Positions 35,510 through 50,499 of a stretch of DNA of 64,000 bases are shown in pieces. Under the pieces are notes generated by a model. It saw only the letters and a list, made by a program, of their open reading frames with translations. It was not told where the DNA came from and did no database searches. This DNA comes from Saccharum officinarum (lineage: Eukaryota; Streptophyta; Magnoliopsida; Poales; Poaceae). The DNA lies in assembly GCA_020631735.1 (NCBI GenBank), contig CM036199.1, forward strand, positions 15,220,834 through 15,284,833. Reading direction: 5' to 3'. Numbering within the stretch: position 1 is the stretch's first letter; each line of letters opens with the position of its first letter. Made by a program: the position numbers and the translations under genes.

Positions 35510-36981
35510 CCTGACTTTTCTTTATATTCCCACACTATCCGCACTCGTCGTACTTTAAATCCATCCTCTAAAAGGAATATTCCGTCCTGGTCATCGAGAT
35601 TCCATCCTCTATATTACTTTATCCCGCACTCATCCATACTCTATATCATCCTCTATACCAAGGTGGGACCCACACATCAGATTTCTTATCTTTTTTTACC
35701 TCCCTCCCTCCCCACTCTCTCTCCACCGCCCCGCCTCTCCCTGCTCTGCCTCCTCGCCTCCCGCCGTCCTCCACCTCCCGCGGCGACCGGCAGCCGTCTC
35801 TCTCTCTCTCTCCCTTCTGAGCGGACCTCCCCGGCGAGGCCAAAGCACGACGGTGCGGCTGCGGCACTTCCCCGGCGAGGCCACAGCACGACGGCGGACC
35901 TCCTCGCGCGAGGCCACGGTGTGACGGCGCGGCCGCGGTACTTCCCCGCGCGCGACCCCGGCGGCCCCTGCGTTCCTCGGCCTCTCCTGCTCCGGCGAGG
36001 GTGCGCGAGGCCGGATCCGCTGCCTCGCGCGGGGCCGTGGCGTAGGCGGTGTGCAACAGTGGTGGCCCCCGTGCCACACGGACGGGTAGCGGAGGCCCTG
36101 TACAGCGCCAGGAATAGAGAATGAAAGAGCACACGGTAAAATAGCGTGCCCTTTACATGGCACCGCTGCAAGGTCCTCTTATACGCTCCTGTCGGAGCAT
36201 ATACCGTTTCTCACTGCGGATAGCCTCAGTGCCCCCTTCCAACTCCCAGAACCGCAGACATGGAGGGTACAGTTGGATGGTTCTTGAATCTTGAACCATC
36301 GGCCGCTCGTCCACCGGCACCGGAGATTGAATGCTCCGCAGCTCCTCTGCATGACCGATGACGGCGACCCGAATGCCGCCGCAAGGGCGTTGGAGCACGT
36401 GGTGCGACTGTGCGTGCACCGCTTGTCCGCTTCACGGCTGGTTCCGCAGTTCTGCGCCTCGCATCGCCACCTACCACAGCGAAATGCAACCGTCCGATCT
36501 TCCTTCCCCCCGGGTACCAGGTGACGTACGTACCGACGAACCCCGCGGGCCCGGCCGCCCAGCGAACGTCATGGTGTAGGTGTACCTTTGCAAGCCTCGA
36601 GCGCTCCTGGGCCGTGGCCCGTGGCCACCGCGCGGTGCCCACAGGCGCCACGACACGGGCGCTCCAGCCACAGCCAGTCCCAGTAGGCAAGGGCGGGCAG
36701 GTAGGCTGCCAAGTGGCAACAGCGACAGCGCGCACGCGGTCCACACCCAACTGCACGCAGGCAACGGACGGTCACCCATCCGTCGCTACCCACCACGCCG
36801 CGGAACGGAACCATCATCATATATACCCGCTCCGCTTCCACGCCACGGCCAGCCAGAAGAAGCCCAGAACCCGTCGAGGCGGCCCTCGAGAAACCAGTAC
36901 TGAACGCCGCCCGCCCGCCCGCCCGCCTCGGTTCCTCCGATCCACGCGCCCGCCCGCCTCCGGCCTCCCGGATCCGCCGCG

Positions 36982-38820
36982 ATGGGCAGCCTCGGCGGCG
37001 ACGCGGAGCCCCAGCCGCAGGGCGCGGGGCGGCGGCCGCGGTTCCTGTGCCTGCACGGGTTCCGCACCAGCGCCGAGATCATGCGCAAGCAGGTGCTCGG
37101 CAAGTGGCCCGCCGACGTCACCGCGCGCCTCGACCTCGTCTTCGCCGACGCGCCGTTCCCCGCCGAGGGCAAGTCCGACGTCGACGGCATCTTCGACCCG
37201 CCCTACTACGAGTGGTTCCAGTTCGACAAGGTCCGCCCCGCCGCCCGCCGCGCACGCGCGTCCATCCATCCATCCATTACCCCGCCCCTCTCCTCCCTGA
37301 TCGGCTGATCCTCCCATCCCATCCCATCATCCCTGCTTATTTCGTCAAATTAATTTTTGTTCCTGCACGTGTGGCTGACCTGAGTCGTGCGACGCACTTT
37401 CCAACTTTCTTTATACAATACTGACTCGTGTGCGACGCACTTACCAACTTCCTTACGTACTGTACAATACAAAACAGAGTTTTATGGAGTACAGGAATTT
37501 CGACAAGTGCCTGGCCTACATCGAAGAGCTGATGATAAAAGATGGCCCCTTCGATGGACTGATGGGTTTCTCCCAGGTAAGCCAGCAGCAAAGTTCGAGA
37601 TCACTTCTCCTTCAAATTCTGCAGTCAACTGGTGATGAACCAGCTGTTCGATTAACGGCTGCGGATTGTAATTTGTAATGCACTGACGTTGATTCCAGGG
37701 TTCCATTCTATCTGCGGCGCTTCCGGGCCTCCAAGAACAAGTGAGATAGATCATGGTTCATACAAGACTCGAAGCAGAGCAAGTTCATCTTTGCTGCTAG
37801 TAGTTCTTAGTGTTGATTTGTGTTTTCATGGCAGGGACTGGCCCTGACTAGAGTCCCGAAGATCAAGTACCTCATCATCATCGGTGGCGCCAAGTTCCAG
37901 TCCCCGACGGTGGCCGAGAAGGCGTACGCCAACAAGGTGGCATGCCCCTCGCTTCACTTCATTGGTACGTTACGTCAATGGCATTGCGTATCATTCCATT
38001 GTCATGCCAGTTTGTTTGTCTGTTGCGTCGAGGCGTTGCATTGGTGGGAACATTATGGCGTACTGCCGTGACGTCTCGTCGGATGCTCTTGCCTCTTGCC
38101 GGCGTCTCTTGTTAATTGAAAGAGACAGGGTTTGATGCTTTTGGCATGGCAAATGTGCTGCACTGCATAACGCTTTCAAGAAAGCTGTGTTCATCATTAA
38201 AAAAACTCAAATGAATATATTCCGACTTTGATTCCATTATGGAAATTAATGTTGCCATTTGGCGCTCCATCATGTCTACTGTTCTAGAATGCTTTGACTA
38301 AGTTTACGAGATGCACATGGTCGAATTCTCTAGTCATTTCTGTTCATTATTTGTTTTGGTATCTTTTATTAAAATAGGCGAACCGGTGGTTAACTGACAA
38401 CGAAGCACTACTCAAGTCTGAACACGTTTTCAAATTCTCTTGATGCAGGTGACAACGACTTCCTGAAAGTACACGGTGAAAAGCTCATAGAATCATGCGT
38501 GGACCCATTCGTTATTCGTCACCCAAAGGGCCACACAGTTCCAAGGCTCGGTAAGCTCCTCTTCTTCAGTCTAATCCCGTGTTTGAGACCCTTCTTCAGT
38601 CAAACGAGAAACCATGAATCTTTGAACCAACCGAGTCATTTAGTTTCTTTTTGCCTCGAGATGAACGCCAGTCAGCCAACTAATTCCACAATGTATGACT
38701 GTCCCATGTCGTGCAGATGACAAGAGCCTAGCGGTCATGCTCCGTTTCCTTGAGAAGATTGAGGGGGAGGTACTTGAGTATTCATCCAAAGATGTCAACG
38801 AAAATGAAGTGTGCTTGTGA
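36982..38820 (+). CDS. FSH1-family serine hydrolase, six exons (copy B)
   Basis: Same gene as at 15695 in the second copy of the duplicated block. Exons: 36982-37230, 37478-37576, 37699-37740, 37835-37964, 38449-38550, 38717-38820, giving 241 aa. The offset from copy A is a constant 21,287 across the whole gene, so there are no indels even in introns, which is unusual for a true ancient duplicate and fits an assembly overlap. The Ser115-Asp177-His202 triad is intact. A diverged paralogue lies at 60.7 kb on the same strand. Confidence 0.92.
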
Positions 38821-41800
38821 TAAAGACTTTAGACCATTAGTACCTGATGTTGGCGAAAAAGCTATGCTGGTATTTATTTATAGAATATAAACATACGATG
38901 TAACCTCGATTTTCATGAGGCATGATTATGAGAATGCAGAATAATCATTGTGTACTTAAATATTACTTGAATCAGAATATCTACTCCGGAGTATGTACCT
39001 TTATTTGGTTCATAACGCTGCTCCGAAGTTCAGCACTTTTAATCCCACGCCCTAATGTGGGATTTGAAGATGCAATAGAAGTTCTTAGCTAATTTTAAAA
39101 CAACGCGGAAGGCAAATCAATTTTGGTGTTGTACTCCCCGTCATATTAATTTTATTTTTGAGTACATATAAGCGGTCCTTAAACTTGTTCCACGGTTATA
39201 TAAGCAGTCTTGTTCCACGCTTATATAAGCGGTCCTTAAACTTCTTCCACGCTTATATAAGCTTTCCTTAAACTCCTTAAATTTTTGAGTATGTAAATTG
39301 CAAAACACACATACTTATGAATGGCACTCCATGTCTTGTTCACTCTAATTAACACAAAATTGTCTATGTGGCAGGCAGACATGATAGCTACAATGGCTTT
39401 GAGCGTTGAGGATATGGATCTCAAGTGATACAATTACTAAAGATTAGAGACCTGCATGTTTATTTTTAAACTAGGGATTGCCAATATAATTTAACTCTTT
39501 TATTTTCACTTGACCCAAGCTATGATCCACAATGAGATTGGTCTCTACCTTGGTTAGTCTTTGGTTTATATCTAGGGTTAGGATTTCTTTTTGATAATAT
39601 CAAGGGTTAGGATTTGGGATTCGGTGTCTTAGGTTTTGAGAAATTGAGACGACATTGTTGGTAGGGTGGGGGATTTAAGTACATAGTGTCCAGGATAAGG
39701 GTACAATTATAACGCTGATGGAGCCATTGACAACAAGATGGTGTTGGGGGTCAAGCTGACATAAAGTGCCAACGAACCAGTTGTCGAGAGTGCCTAGATG
39801 GGAAAGATCAGGGGTAGAAGTGATGACACCTCTCAGGTTACCAAGGATGGGCCTATGGTGGCCTATCTAATGACAAGAGCCGCCGAATATGAGGTAGGAG
39901 AGTGGGTGAGCGAATCCACTTAGTCTACTAGTATAGTGCTCGTGCTAATACCATGACGTAATTTCAGGGATACACATAAAAACTTGAATTGTATATATAC
40001 ACATTAATCAAAAAGTCAGGCTTGACATGATTGATGGAACTTGCAATTCTTATATACACATTAATCCAAAATTTGTATACACATTATAATCATATGAACA
40101 GCTCTACGCTTCCTCCAATTCTGAATCTAATAGTGAAGATGTCACTAAGCACCTTGCCGCTGTTAATGAAACTTGATAATGACAACCTTGCAGTGAAGAC
40201 TGCCTCAAGTTGCTCAGCAGCCGAACAACCTCCACTTTCATTAAAAGTACAAAACAATGAATCTATGGTGCTGACCATCCATAGCGAGCATTCCTATATT
40301 TCCTGATGAGAAACCTGATTTGTAGCGTGAGAACTTAGTAAGTAGTATAGTATTCAAGGGCGATCCATTGTATACGCTAGCCTTCCTGTACAAGGTGTAA
40401 AAGATTTAGGGAAAAATCCTTGGTCGAAAGTTTTGACCTAAACTCTGATCATACCATTGCACACTAAACTTATAAAAGAGCCGAGGCAAAACCATTTGAT
40501 AAACCTATGCACTACTCAAAGGACAAACACAACGCAGTGAGGGCACAGCCAGTTCTTGTTCTTCCTCACCTCTTCTATAATAAGCATACTGGTGAAAGTG
40601 AGATGAAGCTAAGAAATATAATAACTCAGCTAACAAAAAGCATAACAAAAAACTCATCTAATTGCATATTGTATTATTCTTACCATGGTACCGAAAAATC
40701 CATGATAAAAACCTCACCAATAATACCTTCATTATTAATTTATTTCAGTCTATTTATTGCAAAGCATTATTTGTGCTTCATGAAATTCCTATGTGGAAAT
40801 GTCGTTCACAAACAAATGATTAGGTCACAACACTTAAAGCCACTTCCACTTAAGTTTTCTATAGTGCTTTTTCTTGCCAGCAATTTGCCAAGTGCCAACC
40901 TTCATCCTTTATCCTCTCTTATTCCTAAATTATTCCAAATCATACACTTAATTACCAGCTCTGGTGGTCGCTTTAAAAGAAAAAGTCTACAAATATTGCG
41001 CCTCCAAGCCTCCACAGCTCTCTACCTCGACCTCGAATCCCTCGATGCTCACGGTTAGGGTTAGCTGTAGGCACAGATCGACAAGAGCCCGAGACTTCTC
41101 CACCTCCCTGTAGGCGGTGCAGTGTGAAGAGCCCGCAGCTGGGCGCCGTAGCCAGCCCGCGCGCCGAGAACCGCGGCCGGGCGGGCTGCGGCTGCCGTGG
41201 TCGGTAGGCGGGTGGCAAAGGAGGATGAGAAGGGGAGGGGTCGGGGATCTAGGCCGCTACGCGCATGTAGGAGAGGAGGCGTCAGGGGAGAGGGATTCAC
41301 TCGAGAGGCGGCGTCGGGGGAGGGAGGGAGTCGCGTGGGAGGTGGGCACGGGGTGGGATGAGCGATGAGGTTTGGTCCAAGCAATCTGGTTTGTTGGATT
41401 TAAGTGAGTGAGAGAAAAGAAGTTAGAGTGGATCCCGTCCCTTCATTTGAAAGGTGGGCTGACTTTGGGTATATTTTTTTAGGTGCACTTAGGAGAGTTA
41501 ATAATTGTGGTGGACAATTTACTGTGTGGGTTTAGAAAAGTTTTATCGGTGCATTATATATGGTAGAGAGTTAGAGATAGAGATGAGGCACATTGAAGGG
41601 GAGTAGAGGTGCGGTGGATGTATCAACGACATGAAATTGGAGACGCTGCTTGTCGGGTTTAGGTGGTGTGTAGGATAGGAGGTGACAGAGGTGAAAGAGA
41701 CACTTGTACTTGTTTGCCATGTGAAAGATGACAAATGGTGGGTCGCCACTTATGTTTGTCTAGAGGAATTGTACATTGAGAAGTGCAAGTAAATAACTAC

Positions 41801-43230
41801 TCCCTTTTTGTTTCAAATTGCATGCAGCTATAGCTTTCTCATAAGTTTGACCAATTTTTTTTTTAAAAGATACATTGACCGCCTTTACAACATCAAATTT
41901 GTTATATCAAATTCTTCATTAAATATCTTAATAATGTTTTTATTTGAACTTGTAGATATTAATATATTTTTTATAAACATTGTTCAAAGTTAGAGAAATT
42001 TGATTTATAATGAGCAAGTGACCTATAATTTAAAACGGGCGAATACAAAACATCAGGGTTGAAATCTCTTATTGTAGCTGCCGCTATCTCCGAATATAGA
42101 CGTTTGAGGTGGGATTAGCTATTAGCTCATGTTTAGTAACAACTGCGCCATTATCATTACTTGGCATCGTAGCGTCACTTTCCATTGGAAGTTGGAATGG
42201 TTTGCTTAATTTAGTTTGGTTGGGTTGGTGTCGGTTGGATCCGTTCTCCACAACGATTAATCAACAAGCGCTAGCCCCTGAGAAACATTTCAGCATGTTC
42301 ATTGCACTTTGCTAGTGGTAGTCATGGGCAGAGCTATAGTCACAAGTGCGGCGCCACACAAAAAATAAAAAACAGTAGAAATAGCTAATGTTTCACCATA
42401 TTTGCACCCAGATATTATTTATCTCCACACCCGCAAGGCAAGTGCATCCCCTCGGATTTGCTCTAGCTCCGCCCCTGGTGGTAGTTGTGGAAGCGTAGAA
42501 ACGTTGTTGTATTCCGAGGAGAAGCTCTAGGTCTATGACAACTTCTTGCCTGTTGCAAAGCATAAGCAACTCAATGGTGAAGAAGTGAAGAACGACAATG
42601 CTAATGTCAGTGGTATGGTGTTCTATATTTATCACGGCAATGTAACTCTTAGCTCACTCCAAGAATTTTTATTCCACTCAGATGTGCATGTGCGTTGTCT
42701 CTTTGCACACGCACGCACGACTAAACTGGGGTGAGGAAGGAGCCAGCGTGGATGGGGGTGGACGGATCTGTCGTTGTTTGGGAAGGAGACGTGGGCTAGT
42801 GGGGCCACAACATGGCTGGGGCAGATGGATCCGGTGTAGCCGGAGCGGTGGTCGAGTCGAGATGGGCGTAGCCGGGGGTGGGTGAAATCGGCGAACGAGG
42901 CTGTGCAGCCAGGGTGGAAGCAGTAGCGTGTGGCTGATCGCATAGAGCCAACGAAGAAAGAGGTATGTTTTGTATGACATGTAGGCCTCATATCAAACGT
43001 GGTTAACAAATTTACCATCTCATCTATTCTCCCTCCAATCAAACACAAAAGTACAACCCCCGTCCTTCTAAACAAACATTAGCATGAAACAAATTGCATC
43101 CCTAAAACCAAAGATAGAACTATTCCATTCCCCTCTCTCTCCAACCAAACTGACCCTGTGGTGTCCTATATAAGATCTAAGGGTCAAACACTTCTATGTC
43201 CAAGTAACGACTTGATGACGAAACGATCTT

Positions 43231-43471
43231 GGCCCTTGTTTAGATTGAAGAAAATTTCAACCCGATGAATAGTACCACTTTCGTCTTATTTGACAAATAT
43301 TGTCCAATCATGGACCAACTAGGCTCAAAAGATTCATCTCGTGATTTCCAACTAAACTGTGTAATTAGTTATTTTTTTACCTACATTTAATACTCCATGC
43401 AAGCGGTTAAAAATTGATGTGATGGAGAGAGAGTGAAAAAACTTGGAACTTTGAGGCAAACTAAACAAGGC
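43231..43471. mobile_element. Tourist-like MITE (copy B)
   Basis: Counterpart of 21945-22186, one T shorter in a homopolymer. Confidence 0.75.
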
Positions 43472-44491
43472 GTTGCTATGGCTGAGAAGCTCTGGCCACA
43501 CAAAGAACGGCACCAATTCAAGAGCGGATGGAAAGAACGAGAAGAGATGGAGAAGTGACATGTGGTCACTTTCTCTCTCCCATCCCATCCCTTGTATGAA
43601 ATGAATATTTTTTCTTTTACTTGGTGTTTAGTAGTAAATACGCACAAAATTATAATATCCATCAACAAATTGAAACTTGATGATATCTATTTTCAAATAC
43701 AGTACCAAGTACTCTTTCTATAATGTCACACAATAACTTTAGAGCTAGTTTGGAACATAAGAATTTATAGGGTTTGCACATCCAATTTCACAGAAAAACG
43801 TAAGAGAAAAAAAATGTTGTGTTCCAAACATGCCCTTATTAAGTATATGCAATCATCCGTAACAACAACCAATAGCACGAATGTGGTGGCTCCGTAAAAC
43901 GATTTATCCGCCCGGTCTTTCTATGTGCTCATAAGACTTCGTGCGTGTACAAGTGTATGCAAATTTGATGACATTGGAAAAAGAAAAAGAATGTGCTTAC
44001 GTCGATACAGAGATCTCGGGGGTGTTTAGACGGTAAAATTTTTTAGAATTTGGCTACTGCAGCATTTTCGTTTGTATCTGGCAATTAGTGTTCAATTATG
44101 GACTAATTAGGCTCAAAAGATTCGTCTCGTGATTTACAACTAAACTGTGTAATTAGTTATTTTTTATCTATATTTAAAGATTCGACGTGACGGAGAAAGA
44201 GCGTAAAAATTTAGAATTTAGGATGCATCCAAGGCCCTCGCTGCAACTGCAAGTTCGTTGCAGTGTTTTTCTGTACTGACGAGCCGAGGGATCAAAATCA
44301 AACATGATCAGGCCAACAGGGCAGTTTGCCAGTAAATCCACTCAGCGTGAGGGGGAGTTGCCTTTTCTCTCTCCCGTCATCCCGTGAACGCCAAACCGTT
44401 CCGTCTCCTCTTCTTCGTGAACTCTCTTTTCCAGATCAGAAGAACCTCCGACAGGATCTGTGCCGCGGTGGCGACGCCGAACGGTACGCGG

Positions 44492-47400
44492 ATGGACGGC
44501 GGCGGCGGCGACCTGCGGAGCACCATCAAGAAGTGGAACGTCATCTACCCTGTCTACCTCAACTCCAAGAAGACCGTCGCCGAGGGCCGCCGCATCGCCG
44601 CCGCCAAGGCCTGCCCGGACCCCACCTGCGTCGAGATCGCCGATTGCTGTTCGCACCTCAAGATCCCCCACGCCGTCGAGGTACCCGCCCTGATTCCTTC
44701 CCCGATCGTTTCCTTTTCCAGTTCAGGATTGACAGTATCGTTCGTTGGTTTGCACATCTGACTGGCCAATTGTTGCTATGTGTAGCTGGATAAGGCGTAC
44801 CCAAGGGATTTCTTCCAGGTGGGGAGGGTCAGGGTGCAGCTCAAGAAAGATGACGGCTCCCCCGTCAATCCTGCTATTAAAACAAGTAAGTTCCCGAACT
44901 GCACACTTGCTTTCACCTGAGCTGGATTTAGAATGGGACTGCATACATATTATACTCAATTCCGAAGCATGTGTGAATTGCTAGTGATTCAGCTGGGACG
45001 AACAAGTATGCAGTATTCAAGCGTTTCCTTTGTGTAAATATGAAATAGTTTTTGCTTATTGATGATTGCATCTGGGAAGGAAGATGGCAAACTGGTAGTG
45101 GGTTACAACAACAACAACAACATAGCCTTTTGTCACAAGCAAGTTGGGGTAGGCTAGAGATGAAACCCAAAAGAGACGAGAAACAGGGAGACACATAAAG
45201 GGACATAAAAGGCACAAGACAAAAAGATGTCACGGTTCAGGCACGTTGATTGCCAATCTCCAAGCGCTCCTGTCCATAGCTAAATCCTTGGAGATATTCC
45301 ACTCCTTAAGATCTCTCTTAACGGACTCGTCCCAAGTTAGTTTAGGTCGACCTCTACCGCTCTTTACATTATCGGCCCGCTTTAGAACTCCACTACACAC
45401 CGGTGCCTCAGGAGGCCTCCGTTGGACATGTCCAAACCATCTCAACCGATGTTGAATCAATTTCTCCTCAATTGGTGCCACCCCAACCCTATCCCGAATA
45501 TCGTCGTTCCGAACTCTATCCCTCCTTGTGTGCCCACAACACCAACGCAACATACGCATCTCTGCTACACTCAATTGCTGGACATGTCGCCTTTTTGTAG
45601 GCCAACACTCAGCACCGTATAACATCGCCGGACAAATCGCCGTCCTATAGAACTTACCTTTCAGCTTCTGAGGCAAACTGGTAGTGGGTTATTGTTCATA
45701 TTTTTACTCCACTTATTAGCTAGAGAACTTAACATTTGAAGTACAAACCCATGAAATGTGTATCTCTGTTGCAGTGTTTTAAATTGCGGGCTATAGCATT
45801 TAGTGGCGCCTTCGGAAAAAACGCTAAGCACGCTATAGCGGCTGCTATAGAAGCGCTAAGGCATATAGCATTTTCACCCAAAAAAATTGCAAATTATTGC
45901 CAAAAAAAGTAAGGGATTTTCAGCAGGAAGCAATAAGGAGTCACATAGTAGACAGTAGTGACAATACACATAACACATAGGTAGTGAGTAGGTGACACCT
46001 GGCCACTCACATAGTCACACAGTACATAAGAATTTATCAAGCTAAAGTTTAAACAATAAGTAGTTTAGAAGACTTGTCCAGCCATCTAGGACATAAGCAA
46101 ATAGTCGAATAGCCAACCAAATTAGTGTAGAATAGCTAGCGTAAGACATAAGTGTCTACTGCCACATGGCCACATGACATTGGGCAGCATAAATAATGAT
46201 CAATCACTTGATAATTGTAATCTAAAGATCTGAACAAAGTCATAGAAGATGGTGCAGATGGTGAATGCATGTCAAAATGGTGATTCTCATCTTCTGAATC
46301 TGTAGAGGAAGCAGCTGATTGCATTTCTTCGTCATCAGGAATGAGCTTCCTTCTCTTTCTAAGCTGGGTACCTCTCTTTTGTTTTGTGTTGTTGCTCCTT
46401 GTGATGATGATGCCCTTTCTCCAACTTGTACACCTTCCGGCTGCTGTTCTGGTTCAGCAATGTGCACAATACCAGTGATCCACTCATTTTCCTCATCCTC
46501 AAGAACATTGGTGATTGGTTTTTCAATGGTCCCTTTGTCTTGTGCTCCCTCTGTTTGAGTTTAGAGTTGAATTGACAAATGCAAGATCCTTCATCATGTC
46601 ATGAAGTTGTTTGTTGCGTCTATTTGTGTGAACCTGTAGGTAAAGTGAAAGTGAACAAAATGGCAGAAATGTTCACGTGCAATTCTACATATTTATTCCT
46701 TTGTTATACTTGCTCAAATGTACTCCAATTCCTCTCACAAACTGAGGAGCTACATGTCAAACCTAGAATCCTTGCAACCAATTCCCTAAGGTTTGGTGCA
46801 CTTCTACCACGATTTAGCCATCATTTGGCTTCATTACCAAAAAAAAACAAAACAAAACAGGAGTTAAGAAAGCACAGGTGAAGGGCCACGGCCGCAGCCT
46901 CCGAGGCCACCGCAGGCAGCCATGACACACAGTCACCGCTTGCAGTCATTCATGGTCATTCGCAGCTGCCACTCGCAGTTCACAGCTGTTACCGCACTGC
47001 TGAGCCGCCGCAAAAGTTTCAGAACTGAGTTGCCCAGAATGGAGAGGGGAGCACTTGAAATACTAGGGTTGTGAGCATGCTTATATACCATGTATAGATG
47101 GGCTAGATTTGGGGCAGTGCAATTTTTTTGGGCCTCATTTCTTGGCAGGTTGGCCGGTTGGACATTTAGCGCTGCTAAATTAAGTCACCGCTAAACCGTT
47201 TAGCGCCGCTAATGCCTGAAATAGGGCCCGTAGCTGCAGTTGCATTAATATGTGCAATGTTGTAGCGGCACCCATCTAAGATTTTGGAAGTGTAATTACT
47301 TCCTTTTTGAAGGAAGAATAACACGGATCTGGCTAATCATAAAATAAGTAACAAGGAACCAAGGTGTGAGTCTATTCTGAAATGAAAAAGAAGCTAACTC

Positions 47401-49885
47401 CCAGACTATTACATCTTCCATCAGTGTTATATTAGTTTGATACAACAACAACAACAAAGCCTTAGATTAGTAATATATTTTGTGTTGAGATATACATGTT
47501 TTTATCATTATGCCCATACCTTGATGCTGTTGTTTATGGATGTATACATCTGTTCTTAGTTTGATCTGATTTGTGTCAAACTTGTGTGAATGCTATCAGG
47601 AAAATTTATGTTGCTGCTTTGTTTGATGCCTCAACTTTTATGTATGTTGACTATCAACAGCAGCTTTATGATTGCCAAGAATTGCTTACTGCGTTATCTA
47701 TGCATGATTTTCCTTTTGAAACCAAATTTATTGCTGCACTTTGTTTGGTTTTGCATTACTCATGTTTGAATCACAAATCAGGCAAACCTATGTGTCTGCT
47801 TCTCCCTGACGCTTCAATTTGTATTACCTTTCTATTAACCTCAAAATCAGCTTAGATGTATTGAACACTTTGAGGTTTTTATTCTACATCACAGAGCTTC
47901 GTCCACATTCGAATGTTTGTCAACGATATGGGCCTATTTCTTTTTCAAAGTATGAGGTTTTGCATGTGCGGCAACCCTTCAATTAGCAGCCTCTTGTTTG
48001 TACTTAGAATCAATCATAAATGATTCCCTAACTGGATACTTGGTGGGTGGTACATCTATGTTTCAGTCTTTCAGAATCACGTCCAGCTGACTATTTCACG
48101 TTGGATTAGCTTTATGTTTACTTTTTTTTCCAGATTTTCTTTTGTCTACTAAACTCCAGGTTTCTATAATGGGATTATTTTAATTGTTATTCACTAGGGC
48201 TAACAATAATAATTTTAGAGATTGGGGCAATTACCTCATCACTTTCCACCTTGTTGGGTGAACTCCCTGAGTCTGGGTCCTTGAATACTTCAACTGTCAG
48301 CCTCCCTTTAGTTGGGTAGACTTCAATTGCTACAATCTTCATGTCCTTCTAGGGTTCTTCTTGTGTTTATTCATATTAAGTAATTCAGGGTCTTCATACT
48401 TTTGACACTAGAATTTACTGAATCTCCTTTGTCTGTGACTTGGTTCTTTTGTGCATGTAAGCAAAATATTGTTACATTCAACTATACTTCTTTTTAAGTT
48501 CAGAAGAGCCTGTTTTGACATTCTAGAATCGCTGTTAGTGAATACCCAATGAAATTTAGGGCATTGTTGTCATGGTAGAGAGTCTTTGGTGCATTGAAGC
48601 CACTGCTATGCCATTTAGAAAAAAGAATCTACTTTGATTAAATTACTAAACATTTTGGGTTTGCTGGAGAAGCAGTTGTTGCAGTATTATGAGGCCAAGC
48701 CTATTTATTTATGAAAGCATCTTTTGTATTAGTGAATCTTTTTCCTATTTAACAAGTACTATGCAGCCTATTTGGATTTTGGAGTCAGTAGCTAACTGTT
48801 TACACCTAATTTGTCTTGTATACTACCTTACTGTCTTGTTTACACCTTCTTTGGAACTATGTTAAATATTTATAAAAGATTTTTTTTCTAACTTGACTTC
48901 AATTTTTGGTTAAGGCATGAGCATGAACATGGGAGACTGAGCATGTAATACTCTTCCAAATTCTTCTTCATTTCTCATAAATATTGTCCTAGACTCCTGG
49001 TGCTCCACCATGAGCTGAAATAATCATCTCTGAACTCTTCTTGGATTCTGCATGTTCCTGATACTGAACTCGATATGAATTCCTAATATTGCTGTACTGC
49101 TGTCGAACAATCAGTAGACCAGCCTTTGTTAAGTACAGTTGTGTGAATGAGTGGTCGGATGTTTTTTCAATACCTGTGTTTATGGCGACTTGGCTACATC
49201 TATCTTACACCTAGAGGGGGTTTATGCTGATCTGAATAGGTGTTTATGGACTACAAGAAAGACTTGGGCCTTGTTTAGATGCACCCCAAAAGTTGAATTT
49301 TTTTCACTCTCTCCATCACATCAATCTTTGGACCATGAAGTAGTAAATGTAGGTAAAAAAAAAACTAATTACACAGTTTAGTTGGAAATCACGAGATGAA
49401 TCTTTTGAGCCTAGTTGGTCCACGATTAGATAATATTTGTCAAATAAGACGAAAGTGTACTATTCATCGGGTTGAATTTTTTTTCCAATCTAAACGAGGC
49501 CTTGGGCTTGCACTGATATGATGCTTTATTCCAATTGCATACCTTGAAATTTGATGCCATATTTATTTTGCTTTAGCATGTTCTTTTTTTCTTTTTCATT
49601 TTGTAAAATTGAAGTATGAAACTCTGCAGCTTCCAGTCGTAGATGTGGGACCTCCACCATTAGTTAATTTATGCACTTCCCAAGATTTGGTCTTTTTTAG
49701 GGGATATATTTGTGCAGTTGTATCTTACTGACACGCCTTCACATATTTCAGAGAAGCAGCTGATGATCCAAATAGCAGAGCTAGTTCCCAAGCATCATGG
49801 AAGGACAAAGAAGCAGGAGGCAGCGACCAGTTCTTCAGCCGGCGGCAGTTCAAAGAACACAAAAGGCGGGAAAAAGAAAAAGTGA
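44492..49885 (+). CDS. SRP19: signal recognition particle 19-kDa protein (copy B, intact)
   Basis: Exons 44492-44680, 44786-44885 and 49752-49885 join in frame to 423 nt, 140 aa, a normal length for plant SRP19. The SRP19 domain covers roughly residues 14-115, starting KKWNVIYPVYLNS. The C-terminus is a Ser/Gly then lysine-rich tail (GGSSKNTKGGKKKK) typical of eukaryotic SRP19 and involved in RNA binding or nuclear import. Cytosolic and nucleolar protein. Intron 1 is about 105 bp; intron 2 is 4.87 kb and contains an RTE LINE fragment, a hAT-derived fragment and a Tourist-like MITE. GT-AG sites are intact at all junctions. Confidence 0.95.
45106..45671 (-). mobile_element. 5'-truncated RTE-type LINE in SRP19 intron 2 (copy B)
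   Basis: Same insertion as at 23820, with the target duplication at 45086-45105 and 45672-45691 and the same 148-codon minus-strand frame. Confidence 0.88.
45777..47230 (-). mobile_element. hAT-derived fragment in SRP19 intron 2 (copy B)
   Basis: Counterpart of 24490-25951. The acidic minus-strand tail stays open from about 46550 to 46136 here, with one substitution cluster and an indel near 47130 relative to copy A. Confidence 0.4.
49267..49501. mobile_element. Tourist-like MITE in SRP19 intron 2 (copy B)
   Basis: Counterpart of 27985-28221, two bases shorter, same flanking TTG. Confidence 0.8.
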
Positions 49886-50499
49886 TGTCAGTATCATTTT
49901 GTGTTTTTTTTTTCTGTTCGTCGTCATACTAAGCGTGTGGAAGTTGTCTTTCTGAGGCCAGAAAATCATTGTGACTTTTGGTGGGATTTTGGTCCATTTG
50001 AAATTTATGTACCCATCTTTCCTGTTATCTTCAGATTCAGAAGCTACACCTAACCTGAGGCAGCTGCTTGATAGAACTTTGTCACTAATCCTGCTTAGAT
50101 ACTTCATTTCACAAATATAATAGAGCTGGTTTTGTATCTTCGTCGTGGTTCGATTAAATCTGATGGTACTTGGATCTGTTTTCGTTCACTCGTATATGAT
50201 GATGATTTACTGTAGCATCTTTTGTCCTCTGTTTTTTCTTTCTACAAGTATATACTCCAAAATGTATGAGACTATCAAAGTGTTCTTAACTACAAGTCAT
50301 ATGAAGGGTATTTGAAGCATCAAAAATGGTTTTTTTATAAATAAAGAGAAAAAACGCCGGTCAAAGTTGCTAAGTGTGTGTCGACTGAACGAGAACGCAG
50401 AGAATTATAAGAACTTGAACGAACTTGAGGAGGTCCTGGACGTTTTGTTATGTTACCATTATGCCATTTTGTGCTTTACCTGTAATAAAATGTTAGTAA